Source of the DNA: Riptortus pedestris
Lineage: Eukaryota > Arthropoda > Insecta > Hemiptera > Alydidae
Direction: 5' to 3'
Assembly: GCA_019009955.1 (NCBI GenBank)
Contig: CM032232.1
Location: forward strand, 51,347,501-51,411,500
Length of the DNA: 64,000 nucleotides
Shown: positions 13,166 through 26,781 of the stretch, piece by piece
How positions within the stretch are numbered: the first letter of the stretch is position 1
How the letters are laid out: each line of letters starts with the position of its first letter
Position numbers and translations under genes: made by a program
Notes under the pieces: model-generated
Told to the model about the DNA's origin: nothing
What the model saw: only the letters and a program-made list of their open reading frames with translations
Databases searched by the model: none

Positions 13166-13814
13166 TTTTGAACGGACCTCATTTTCGTCATCTACTAGGT
13201 AGGATCGATGGACATTTGAAGAAAAATTTCGAAAATTCCATCATGAGTACAACCTCAATAGCTGATTTCCCTTAAGGGAAATCTGCTAAAACACTCAGTG
13301 TGTATTAGCACTAACGCCTTCCTTATAATAAGCCTTACTAACATTTCTAGGGACGGGCAGGAGTGGGGGTTTAAGGGAGGCCTGAAATTAATAATGGTGA
13401 TTTCCTATTGGTGTTTCGGCAAATATGCACATAACAAAAGTTGTTTATTTTGTTATCTGGAGAAATTTGCTCAACACTTCTTTTCAATATGAACTACCAG
13501 GTACCTCACCTGAAAAAATTAATTCAAATCTATGTTAATATTTTGTCTTTAATTAACTGAAATCTATGCCTAACTGCACAGGAGACGGGAAATATGACAC
13601 AAATATGGAGGACTCAGTGAAGTCTTACCTAAAAAATTAATTTATGTATTATTCAATCAAATCCCCAGAAATGACGGGTATTACACCTACACACTGGGAC
13701 TGAGTAAATGTCACAAAATATTGGTCAAAAAAAGCCTTGCTTTGCCAAAAACAATACCATCACCATTCAGCCTTAATATGAATTCCTCGAGCGAAGCCGG
13801 GCTATTAGAGCTAG
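11378..13814 (+). mobile_element. Family A Helitron-like element carrying a nested family B element
   Basis: A degraded left end lies near 11395-11440. Minisatellite units follow, with the marker GGCAGGAGTGGGGG at 12001 and 12301 (exactly 300 bp apart). The last unit is split by the B element at 12534-13287, and the sequence then resumes to the hairpin and CTAG at 13811-13814. The nesting shows that the B insertion is younger than this A copy. Confidence 0.75.
12534..13287 (+). mobile_element. Family B element, complete copy (754 bp)
   Basis: It starts GTCCGTCACGCAGGGGCTGC, which contains the hairpin ACGCAG-GGG-CTGCGT. AGCAGATTTCCC (12557-12568) is the inverted complement of the 3' end GGGAAATCTGCT. 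A (GATA)n/(TA)n tract at about 13093-13161 lies 126 bp from the 3' end. The 3' region holds the palindrome GATTTCCCTTAAGGGAAATC. No open frame is present. The structure (subterminal inverted repeat, internal microsatellite, 3' stem-loop) resembles Helentron-associated (DINE-1-like) elements. That class assignment is an inference. Confidence 0.75.
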
Positions 13815-15163
13815 TATATATATATAAAAAATTGTAACCCCTGTCTGTACATTGATTTTTTTTCGCGAAATTTCACGATAACTTTTCGTTTCACATGCCA
13901 TAGACACCATAACTGCATTTTGTTTCTTTCGAGTCTGGTTGTTTGTTTATTTGTTTGTTTGTTACCTTTTCAACGCATAAACGGCTGAACCGAATTTTAT
14001 GAAACTTGCTATTTATATTACTACTAACCCAACTTAGACTTTAGGCTATATTAATTTCCTCTGAGACGAACAGGAGTGGGGTTTATAGAGGAAGGCCAGA
14101 AATTAAAAATAGCGATATTTCGTTTTCCTATTGGTTTTTCGGCAAATATGAACATAACAAAAGTTGTTTATTTTGTTATTTGGAGTAACTTTGTTTATAT
14201 ATACACTTTTTTCGTATACCGGAATTATAAACGAGTTATACGCTAAAAACTATAGCGGAAGTGAACAATTTTAATTGGGACAAAAGACCCAACCGAAATA
14301 AATAAAACTCGGTATCCTGTATTAGTACTAACGCTTTCATTATAACAAGCGATACCAACATCTCTAGGGACGGGCAGGAAGTGTGGTGTTGTAAAGGAAG
14401 CCAGAATTTAACAATAGCAATATTTCGTTTTCTAATTGGGGTTTTCTGCAAATATGAACATAACAAAAGTTGGTTTATTTTGTTATTTAGATTTAACTTT
14501 TGTTATATTCACTTTTTTCCTTTTAACAATTTAAATAAACGAGATTTATACGCCTATAAACTAAAGCGGGAGTCATCTATTTATTGGGCGCTAAACGATT
14601 GAACCGAACTTAACAAAACTCGGTATGTCAATAAGTATTAATTCTTCCATGATTATAAGCTATATTTAAAATTGTTTTGTCCAAATGGGAGTGGGGGTTA
14701 AGAGGGAGGCCTGAAATGAAAAAATTCGTGATATTCCTATTGTCCAATTGGTTTTTTTTTGGACGATTCTTCCTATAAAAATTCAATAGTCATTCAACGA
14801 TGTTTTTTCCGGGCCATTGGCGGGTATTCCATTATAATTCGTACTAAATCAGGTACCTCAGCTACAAAATACTTACATTATAGATGATATTTAATTTATA
14901 ATAAATGCTAACACCATGATTATGATTTGAATTATTCACGGTGTGTCAAATAGTGGAGAGGGAATGATTAGAGAACTTATTTTCATTTATTCTTCAAACC
15001 TAAAATTTTTTTTTCCATAAGTCGCCGAAGGGACCCTCACGGGGAAATGTACGCCTAGACGGGATATAGCAGTTCTACACATAGAAGCATTGCCGAAAAA
15101 CAAAATAAAATCTATCCGGTCTCAGAATAATTTCCCGAGCGAAGCCGGGTACCTTGGTGCTAG
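13815..15163 (+). mobile_element. Family A Helitron-like element with a variant 3' part
   Basis: The left end and (TTTG)n tract are at about 13820-13970, followed by minisatellite units. From about 14,750 the right part differs from other copies, and it contains CGGGCCATTGGCGGG, a second hairpin-like terminus near 14808-14825. The element ends with hairpin CCCGAGCGAAGCCGGG and CTAG at 15160-15163. It may be two 3' ends in series. Confidence 0.6.
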
Positions 15164-15174
15164 TATATATAAAT

Positions 15175-15230
<56 letters not shown>

Positions 15231-15643
15231 TTCAAGGAAATAAATAAATTGCGCTGTAGAAACGCGCTACATGTGTGCCAACCTACAATCATGGAAAGAT
15301 TGAAATTGACTCATACTAAATGATACTCTGTGTTTTGTCTCTTATCGGTTTATCAATTCCTGATATCGCCTCAAGGTTCACTTTTGTTCGGATTTGTTGA
15401 TCGCAATTGCTATCAAAAACTGTCAATACTGCCTGTGGTTCATTGTGAATGATGCAAACACGATTCGTGAGTAAACTAAGCAGATTTCCCAAGTGCGAGT
15501 ATGATGCTATTGATCTCATCTCACCATATATTTTATAGTCCTAAGAAAAAACAAACTGATGTGTAGTTGTGGGGTTTTACTGAGGCTGAAAACATGTAAG
15601 CACGAATATGAAAACATGTAAGCTTAATATTAGAGATAAAAAG
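15164..15643. repeat. (TA)n tract and family B 5' fragment
   Basis: 15164-15224 is (TA)n. The sequence GTAAACTAAGCAGATTTCCC at about 15471-15490 is a family B subterminal block, so at least 15464-15640 is B-derived. No gene is supported. Confidence 0.55.
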
Positions 15644-16470
15644 GTCCGTCACGCAGGGGCTGCGTAAACTAAGCAGATTTCCCACGTGAAGTTTAGTAAT
15701 AGATAAATATACCTACTGGTAACACAACACCACCATGAATAAATACAAACGGAAATAAGACAGGTTTCATCCAATTTCAATAAACTGCAGACAGGGAGCG
15801 TTAGGTTAGAAAAGTAAACAAACGGGTCTGCCCGCCTCACACCGGAAAGAAAAACATTTACTAAAATATATCAGAATATAACATATTAATTTTATTGAGA
15901 ACTATTTACTATATCTAGTACTGTACTAGAGACCTTAATAATGACTAAGAATAATTGTTATCTCAATCAATCAAATTTTAGTAGTCCAAAACCTTCAGAC
16001 CGGGGGGGGGATCACCAGAACTTTTTTGCATGTAAGTATCTCGTATAATAAAGGTCTCTTCAATACAATTTTTGGTATTTAAACTTCGAATAATGTAATT
16101 TATTATGTAGCAGAGTATTGCTTACGTAACATGAGTAGAAGTGCCGGTTTGCTGATGGCTGAAAACTAAAAAATGCAAATATCTCGGTTAATATTCAAGA
16201 TATTGAATAAACGTATATGGCAATATTTATAGTAGATTTTATTTGCAATAAAGATTTGTCAACCTATACAATTTTTTACGATCCGACCTATGGTAACGGA
16301 GATATTTCGAATTTTCGAAAATATCCTCCCCCCCTCTAAACCCCCTCCCCCTGGACCGATTTCAGCCGTTAACAAACTTGATCTTTCTTTTTACATAAAA
16401 CGACTAAATATCGAGTTTGGTAACGATTAAACAATAATTGCGACAGCTAGAGCGGTAACAGACAAATATA
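15644..16470 (+). mobile_element. Family B element, 5' and middle parts
   Basis: It begins with the canonical GTCCGTCACGCAGGGGCTGC start and runs through the TGCAAATATCTCGGTTAAT and CGGAGATATTTCGAATTTTC blocks to ACAGACAAATATAT. There it joins the inverted 3' end of another copy at 16473. It lacks its own 3' end in direct orientation. Confidence 0.7.
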
Positions 16471-16472
16471 TT

Positions 16473-16581
16473 AGCAGATTTCCCCTTAAGGGAAATCAGC
16501 TATTGAGGTTGTACTCATGACGCGATTTTCGAAATTTTTCTTCAAATGTCCATCGATCCTAGCCAGGAGATGACGAAAATG

Positions 16582-16621
<40 letters not shown>

Positions 16622-16743
16622 TTTTGAACGGACCTCATTTTCGTCATCTCCTGGCTAGGATCGATGGACATTTGAAGAAAAATTTCGAAAATCGCGTCAT
16701 GAGTACAAGCTCAATAGCTGATTCCCCTTAAGGGAAATCTGCT
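16473..16743. repeat. Near-perfect palindrome of two family B 3' ends
   Basis: A reverse-strand B 3' end (16473-16584) and a forward B 3' end (about 16619-16743) are mirror images around a central (TA)n tract (16585-16618). Both arms run from the terminus through the CGATCCTAGCCAGGAGATGA block, with very few mismatches. The near identity suggests a recent fold-back or inverted duplication event. Confidence 0.85.
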
Positions 16744-17309
16744 AAAAGCACTAATAGAAGAACGATTGTAAAGCATCAATAGCTTAACAAGATTGGTTCT
16801 TTAACATTTTACGATCCGACTCATAATAACGAAAATATTTGTAATTTTCGAATTCCCCTCCACACTAAACCCCCACTCGCATTTCAACCAATAGCAAATA
16901 CGATCACTGCACTCCTACTCATATCATATTAACAATAAGCTGTTATGTTATGAAGCACATAATTTGATGCATAAATACAAAATACTCTCATTGAACTTTT
17001 AGCAGATTTCCCTTAAGGGATAGCTTATTGTCAATATGACATAAGTAAGAAGAGGGGATTTACTAAAGGCCGAAAACTATAAAATGCAAATATCCCGGTT
17101 AATAATCAAGATAGTGAAAATACGTACATAACAACGTTTATAGAACATTACTTTTGCAATAAGATTGGTTACATACACTTTTAGCAGATTTCCCTTAAGG
17201 GAAATCAGCTATTGAGGTTGTACTCATGACGGAATTTTCGACATTTTTCTTCAAATGTCCATCGATCCTACGCTATGAGGAATGACGAAATGAGGTCCGT
17301 TCAAAACTG

Positions 17310-17366
<57 letters not shown>

Positions 17367-17574
17367 TATCTATATTTGTTCTGTTACCGCCTTCTAGCGG
17401 TCGCAATTTTTGTTTGATCCTTACCAAACTTCATATTTAAGCGTTTTATTTTTTGATCTGACGCATAATAACGGAGATATTAAGAATATTAGAAATTCCA
17501 CCCTCTAAACACTTCCCCATCCCACTCGTCGGATTTCAGACATTAACGAACTTGATCTTTCGTTTTACATAAAA
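16744..17574. mobile_element. Mosaic of family B fragments
   Basis: Broken B internal segments follow one another. A forward 3' palindrome lies near 17000-17021. A reverse-strand 3' end starts with AGCAGATTTCCC at 17183 and runs through a (TA)n tract (about 17313-17370) to about 17440. Further B middle sequence follows up to 17574. No coding sequence was seen. Confidence 0.6.
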
Positions 17575-17937
17575 GTCCGTTACGCAGGGCCTGCGTAAAC
17601 TAAGCAGATTTCCCACGTCAAGTTTTACAATAGAAAAATTTCACGAGAGTCGAGCAGTTAAGGAAACGGGCGAACTAGCTTTTGGCGAGAAAGTCATCCG
17701 TCCGTTAGCGGCCCAGATTTAATAAAAATGCAAATATCTCGGTTAATATTCAAGATAGAGAATAAATGTATATAACAATATTTATAGTAAATTATATTTG
17801 CAATAAGATTGATTCTGAACAATTCTTCGATCCGGCGTATAGTAACGGAGATATTTCGAATTTTCGAAAATCCTCCCCTCTAAACCTCCCCCTCTCACTT
17901 GTCCGATTTCAGCGATTAACGAACTTGATCTTGAACT
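17575..17937 (+). mobile_element. Family B element, 5' half
   Basis: It starts GTCCGTTACGCAGGGCCTGC and is nested in an older B fragment. It runs through the conserved TGCAAATATCTCGGTTAAT block, then stops at a repeated GAACTTGATCTT. The inverted copy 17938-18645 begins there. Confidence 0.7.
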
Positions 17938-18039
17938 TGAAATCAGCATTGAGGTCGTACTCATGACGCGATTTTCGAAAAATTTCCTCAAATGTCCATC
18001 GATCCTACCCAGGAGATGACGAAAATGAGGTCCGTTCAA

Positions 18040-18095
<56 letters not shown>

Positions 18096-18645
18096 CTGTT
18101 AACACTCTAGCGGTCGCAATTTTTGTTTGATCGTTACCAAACCCGGAATTTAATCGTTTTATGTAAAAAGGAAGATCAAGTTCGTTAATGGCTGAAATCG
18201 GACCAGTGGGAGGGGGAGTTTAGAGGGGGGATTTTTGAAAATTCAAAATATCTCCGTTATTATGCATCGGATCGAAACTTTGTATAGAATAAATCTTATT
18301 GCAAATATAATTTACTATAAATATTGTTATATACATTTATTCTCTATCTTGAATATTAACCGAGATATTTGCATTTGTATTCTGCGTGTGGTCATCAGTA
18401 GGCTATGTTCAGACTTTCCGCCGAGAGCTCTGGCGGCCGTTTCCATAACTATTCGTCCCTCGTGAATAGGTTTAGAGGTTAGGTTAACTGTTTTTTGGGG
18501 CTAGAAACTACTGGGTTATTACGCCCTAAATAATGTTTTAGGTTTAGAGGTTTCTTACTACTACAGTTGTTATTAGGCAGATTTCTCTATTGTAAAACTT
18601 CACGTGGGAAATCTGCTTAGTTTACGCAGCCCCTGCGTGACGGAC
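17938..18645 (-). mobile_element. Family B element, reverse copy (~0.7 kb)
   Basis: On the minus strand it starts GTCCGTCACGCAGGGGCTGC at 18645. It carries all internal blocks and a (TA)n tract (about 18044-18091) and ends near the 3' palindrome region, whose last bases are missing. With 17575-17937 it forms a large inverted pair. Confidence 0.75.
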
Positions 18646-18784
18646 ATTTCTAACCAAAGTGGGACTAGATATTTTATTAGAAATCGTCAATAAATTAATA
18701 CCTATTGCTCAGGCGGGAATTGATTGGGGTTTACCAATTTGATATTAAGAACAACGCCTTAACTCACATTGCAAATCTTAGGCC

Positions 18785-18839
<55 letters not shown>

Positions 18840-19382
18840 ATATTTTGAAAGGGCCTTATTTTTGTCATCTCCAAGGTAGGATCAATGGACATTTGATGAA
18901 ATTGTCGAAACTCGCGTCATGATTAGAACGAATAGATGATTTCCCTTACGTTTTAAAGCTACTAATAATTCGTTGTACGCCATTAATCATCTTATTTGAT
19001 AATCATAATATTTACATATGCATGCTGATCGAATCAATCCAAGTTAACTGTCAACAAGATAAATTAACTACCCATCCTTCCCGTTTAGATAGTTAACTCT
19101 CTCAAGCAATTCCAATTATATCACTGAGATCAGAATGTGTCTCAAAGGACATGGAAAGGGCAAATTTCAGGGTGTAATAGAATTAGAAGTCGCCACGCAA
19201 GGGTTGCGTTTGGTAAGCGGATTTCCTACATTATCAATTGGCATGTTGATCAATTGATGTCATATTGTAATCCATTCTCTATTTATCCCTATAACATAAT
19301 CTCTACGGGACCCAGATTTGAAATTTAGCTGGACACGTCAGCTTTAAGAGTAAATCACGTAATTCTAGAGCAACAAATTATA
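18646..19382. other. Spacer with degraded family B pieces
   Basis: A (TA)n tract (18788-18832) is followed by a worn B 3' end to about 18960. A worn B 5' block (GTCGCCACGCAAGGGTTGCG) lies near 19190-19209. Nothing else was recognised and no gene is supported. Confidence 0.5.
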
Positions 19383-20569
19383 TCTAATATATATAAATCT
19401 CCCGTCACGATGTTTGTTCGCGATTGACTCCTAAACTACTTAACCGATTTTAAATTAAATTGGCACACCGTGAGCAGTCTGGTCCAACTTGAGAGATAGG
19501 CTATATTAATTTTCTCTGAGACGAACAGGAGTGGGGGTTATAAGGGAGGCCTGAAATTAAAAGTCGCAATATTTCGTTTTCTATTGGTTTTTTTTGCAAA
19601 TATGCACATAACAAAAGTTGTTTATTTTGTTATTTAGAGTAACTTTTGTCATAAACACTTTCATCGTATTCCGAAGTTTAAATGAGTTATAACGCTTATG
19701 ACTATAGCGGGAGTCAACAATATTATTTGGGACAAAAGACCCAACCGAAATAAATAAAACTCGGTATGTGTATTAGCACTAACGCTTTCATTATAAGAAG
19801 CCATACCAACATTTCTAGGGAAGGGCAGGAGTGGAGGTTTTAAGGGAAGCCAGAAATTAAAAATAGCGATATTTCTTTTCCTATTGGTTTATCGGCAAAT
19901 ATGAACATAACAAAAGTTGTTTATTTTGCTATTTAGAGTAACTTTTGTCATATACACTTTTTTCGTATACCGAATTATAAACGAGATATACGCTAAAAAT
20001 TATAGGGGAAGTGAAAAATTTTATTTGGCACAAAAGACTCAACCGAACTAAATAACACTAAACACTCAGTATGTGTATTAGCTCTAACGGCTTCCTTATA
20101 AAAAGCCATACTATTTCTAGGGACAGGCAGGAGTGGGGGTTATAAGGGAGACCTGAAATTAAAAATATTGATATTTCGTTTCCTATTGTAGTTTCGGCAA
20201 ATATGCACATAACAAAAGTTGTTTATTTTGTTATTTAGAGAAATTTGCTCAAGAATTCATTTCAATATGAACTACCTGGTACCTCACCTGGAAAAATTAA
20301 TTCAAATGTATGTTAATATTTAGTCCTTAATAATTCAAATCTATGCATAATGCACAGGAAGCGGGAAATATGACAATATGGAGGACAGTGAAGTCTTACA
20401 TAAAAAATTAACTTTATTATTAACAAATCCACAGAAACGACGGGTATTAACCCTAAATACTGGGACGGGTAAATGTCAAAATATTGTGCAAAATAAAGCC
20501 TTGCCAAAAAAATACCATCAACATTCAGCCTCAAATGAATTCCCGAGCGAAGCCGGGTATCTGAGCTCG
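19383..20569 (+). mobile_element. Family A relative, second 5'-end type (1187 bp)
   Basis: It is the sister of the copy at 3112-4343 and shares the left end TCTAATATATATAAATCTCC and CCCGTCACGATGTTTGTTCG. It contains three to four minisatellite units and the 3' hairpin CCCGAGCGAAGCCGGG, and ends CTCG where others have CTAG. It is the cleaner of the two sisters. Confidence 0.8.
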
Positions 20570-20573
20570 TAGA

Positions 20574-20800
20574 TCTATATAATTCTACTGAACATGTGTA
20601 TGTCACTGAACTCCTCCTAAACGGCTGGACCGATTTGTATGATTTTTGTTGTATGCGTTTGATTGGCGCCCTGGATGGTTCAGAGCCACAAATCAACCCT
20701 GCAGATGGAGCAGGAGTGGGTGTTGAAAGGGAGGCCTAAAATTAAAAATAGCCATATTTCGTTTCCTATTGGTTTTTCGGGAAATATGCACAGGAGTTGC
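20574..20800 (+). mobile_element. Third type of Helitron-like 5' end, truncated
   Basis: It starts TCTATATAATTCTACTGAAC directly after the previous element. The text GTATGTCACTGAACTCCTCC and GGCTGGACCGATTTGTATGA is typical of animal Helitron left ends. It then shares the GGAGTGGGTGTTGAAAGGGAGG block with the A minisatellite and breaks off into family B sequence at about 20790. Confidence 0.65.
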
Positions 20801-21250
20801 AAAGTTTTCGGAAATTGGAAATACCTCCGTTATTATTACTCGGTTCGAAAAATTTAATAAAACCAATCTTATTATTAATATGATTATTAAGAGCATTTGT
20901 TTTATGTATATAAACTCCCACTCCTACTCACGTCATATTCACAATAAGCAGTAATATCTTGAACCACTTTATTCTAAGCTTAATTGGTATGATGACAATG
21001 TTTATTTGTTCTATACCATTCATGATTTATAACCTTTTCATTCAACACTAAATATAAAGTTATTTAATGGCTTGAATAAGGCAAGGAGGGGGGGGGGTTA
21101 TAGATAGGGTAATTTGAAAATTCAATATGTGTCTTTTACTATGAGTTGGATCGAAAAATGTTGGATCTGTTTAGTTTATGCAGTACCTTGCAGGGCGGAC
21201 TTTTAGCAGATTTCCCTTAAGGGAAATCAGCTATTGAGGTCGTATTTATT
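20790..21250 (-). mobile_element. Family B fragments, including a direct junction of two copies
   Basis: On the minus strand, one worn copy has its 5' start (GTCCGCCCTGCAAGG) at 21200. The 3' terminus of another reverse copy (AGCAGATTTCCC on plus) starts at 21205, only four bases away. The two reverse copies are therefore joined end to end through a TTTT link. Confidence 0.55.
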
Positions 21251-23225
<1,975 letters not shown>

Positions 23226-26200
23226 ATGACTAAAGATAGGATAGACCAGTTAAGGGCTGTATGTAATTAATTTGATTTTTAAAAATTTTATTTATAAAAT
23301 AATAAAGCATTTCATTTTGAAAAAATTGTTTATATATTATTTCTTAAATCCTTAGAGCAGCAGTAAAAGTAATAAGAAACGAAAACCATCACAACAGACA
23401 GAAGAAAGTGAGGAAGTGGAAGAAAATGAAACGGTAACAGTTCAAAGAACATTGTTTATTAATATTATTTTAAAGAAAATTAATACTTATTTATTTATGC
23501 AAAAATTTTGATCAGTTATACCCAATAGAAAATTTATATAAAAGTGTTTAATTATGAAAATAACATAGTGTTCTAATTAATTAGAGCGACTTGTTTATAT
23601 TGCTTGCTAATGCCTCTGAGGAAATAATTGGTTCAAATTAATGCTTATTCAGGGATAATTTTTCGCAAAAATATAAACATTAATAATTTTTTATTTATTT
23701 ATTTTTTTTTTCAGACAGCTTTAACGATACAACCAAATGAGTCTGTGATAGTGAAAATAAAAACCAAAGATAAAAGTGAATTAAACAATGTTTATAACCA
23801 TGTAAGACAACATTGTTATTAATTATTATGTGATATTTGTGATTAGTAATATTATGGTTTTCCACATTTATTTTGTAATAATGCATAATCATGTTAAATA
23901 TAAAGGAAGTGAATTTTAGGTAAATATTATTAATGAAGACATTGGGAAAATTCAAGAAGACATAGTCCAACTGAAGAGATATCATGTACGCCTACAGCAG
24001 TCAACGAGGACTGATCCTAGTAATTAAATCTTAATATTTCTAAATATTATTTTATTCGACTTCTACATACAATTTGACAAGTATTCCTTAAAATCCAGAA
24101 CGAATGAAACAAATTTTTCAAGTGGTAATTCTCAGATCACATTTAAATTCAGTGTTTGTCACATCCTTCCTCATTAAAAATGATGACATTCATATACATC
24201 TGTAACAAAAGCTCATTAAGATGCGCACATGGAAAAGAAAAAAAACTTCTATTCATGGACTGGTTTTTCTTCTTTATTTACTACAAGGATTAATAATTAT
24301 TAATAAATTAGTCCTTGTGCAGGGAAATACTAATCTTTTTAAAGTAGACTATTAAAATACATTAATGAAAAAGTATCCTAATATTGCCCTAATTTAACTG
24401 TTATGCTGGGAGTAGTGGTGTTGATTCCCTTAATTGAACCAATTGCTTCAAATCTTTAAGGTCTAGATCTTAAGAAAAACTACTTGTTCACAGGCCTTAG
24501 GAAACAGATTGATTCAGTGAATGAAAACATTAAGACAACTGCATTTAAAATAAAAAATGGACTACAAGGTGAAATTATTTCTTATATTTAATAAAAAATA
24601 TATTATTCCAATATTATTTTTTTAACTTTAAATTTGGTAGTTTAATTTATCTGTTTGAGATCTGTGTTTATTTATGTGTATGTTATTTCCTTTAAAATAT
24701 TTTAGAATTGGAAAAAGAAAAGAAAGGTGATGAAGAAAAAGTTATAGACCGAGTAGTTAAAACACAACATTCCTTATTAACCAAGAGATTTAAAGACACT
24801 ATGGAAGACTACGAGAGCAGTTTATCAACACATTTAGCAATATGTACGAGTATTATACAAAGGCAACTTCAGATAGGTAGGTTAAATATTTTTTTATCAT
24901 TTTTTTTAATATGTTGAATTATATCTTATGCATATTTAACCCAGCTTGCACAAAAGTAACTGTTTTTATTGAATTGGCCATAATGTTTTTTTATTTTGAA
25001 ACTGAATACCTAAACAAAATAATTATTAAGTTAATAAATGCTAAGAAAAACAAATATTTTATTCACAAATCTTTAAAGAATCGCATTGGGGTGTTGGGCT
25101 TACTCTAATATTTTGCTCTTCATAATTTAAAAAAAAAAATATTTATTAGTATCTACGTTGTATTACTAAGTCTATAATCGGGTCAGACCATCACAGGTTA
25201 CCACCTTTTTCTAACAAGAGTGATACTAAGGATTTTAATCAATGAGTTTGTCACAAAATAAATTCTACCAACACAACAATCAAACTTACAACTCCGAATT
25301 TATCAAGTGGATTATAGCCAACACCTGAACTCAAATGCCTAACTACCTGACCCACCCCCATTCATAAAATAAAATTATTCAAATACCCTATGCTTACAGT
25401 AAATATGGTGGTGGGAAGCAAATATAGCAGCCTTGATTAATTCAGCAAAGAAACTTAATAATGCTTTGCCAGTTAAGGATGCTACTAAAAAGATTTTAAA
25501 ATAGTGCCAAAAACAATTAAGATAGTAAAAATAAAATTAATAATACACAATACAATTAGCACTGTCACTGCACTGAAATAGATAATACTTGAAAATATAA
25601 AGTCATTAATGGGTTAACATAAATGTATTATAGTCATACAGTGGCTACAAATAAGGAAGATGCCATCTGTTCCAGCGGATAGAGTGGTTACAGAGGAAGA
25701 ATTATGCTCAATATTGGATTCAGAAGATACTCAAATATTTGTGGACAATGTGAGTAATTATTAAGTTAGACTCGATAACTGCTCGACAGTATTCTTTAAA
25801 ATTCATGTATGAATGGTGAAAACAATGTGTGCAATGTTCTGAAAACAATCTAAGAATGTACTTCCAATTATATGATAAGAAATTCACAGATAACAGAAAG
25901 GAGATATTGAAAAAAATAGTTTAAATAAACTGAGTTCAAAGACTGGGTTTAACCAGCCCCATTAAAACCTATGTTAAGCTATTGAATTTTAATAAATCTA
26001 TAGCAGCGACATTTAAACATTTTTTTCATGAATCAGGTCTAAATTAGTATTACTAATTTATAATTATTATTGGATCAAATATGAGAGCATATCTCTCCCA
26101 TAGCATTTTGTAAAATTTGCATCATAGAAAAAAATGTAATAACTCATTACTTGATAATGAAGGTTCCCTTCTTTTTTAAAGAATAGAAAAAGTATAATAA

Positions 26201-26718
26201 TTGGTTTGTGTAGTACCCTATCAAAAGTTGTAGAATTTGGCCTTTCAGTTACACAAATTCTTTATAATTCTGTGGGGGATGGGGAAGTGGGCAAATGCTT
26301 TCCGTTAGTAAATTTATAAACAGAAATAGAAATATTAAATGAATTAAAACAATATTATAGGCATAATAATGCCTATATTTGGATGATTATAACATATTAT
26401 GACATATATAAAAAAGTTAATTCTTACACAATTGTCTTTGTGCCAAGTGGGAATTAAACTCACAGCAAAAATAAAATATTTGAAAAAATATATACCAGAA
26501 CTCACTTCTCACAGAATCAGAATATGACCAATTAAGAATTTCCTTTAATCATTTGTTGAGCTAATTATTTTGTTTCTTTAGTTGATGCATGCTTTTTTTT
26601 TATGAAATTAGCAACTTCTGTTAAAACCCATTAAACTATGTAAATGGACAATTATGTAAATTATGGCATTGATAAATAATGATCACAAAAAATTGGTACT
26701 TACAACCTCTATTTAGAT

Positions 26719-26781
<63 letters not shown>

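Noticed and set aside
16486..16731. Mirror-image frames on both strands
   Set aside because: They are the two arms of the family B palindrome read in opposite directions.
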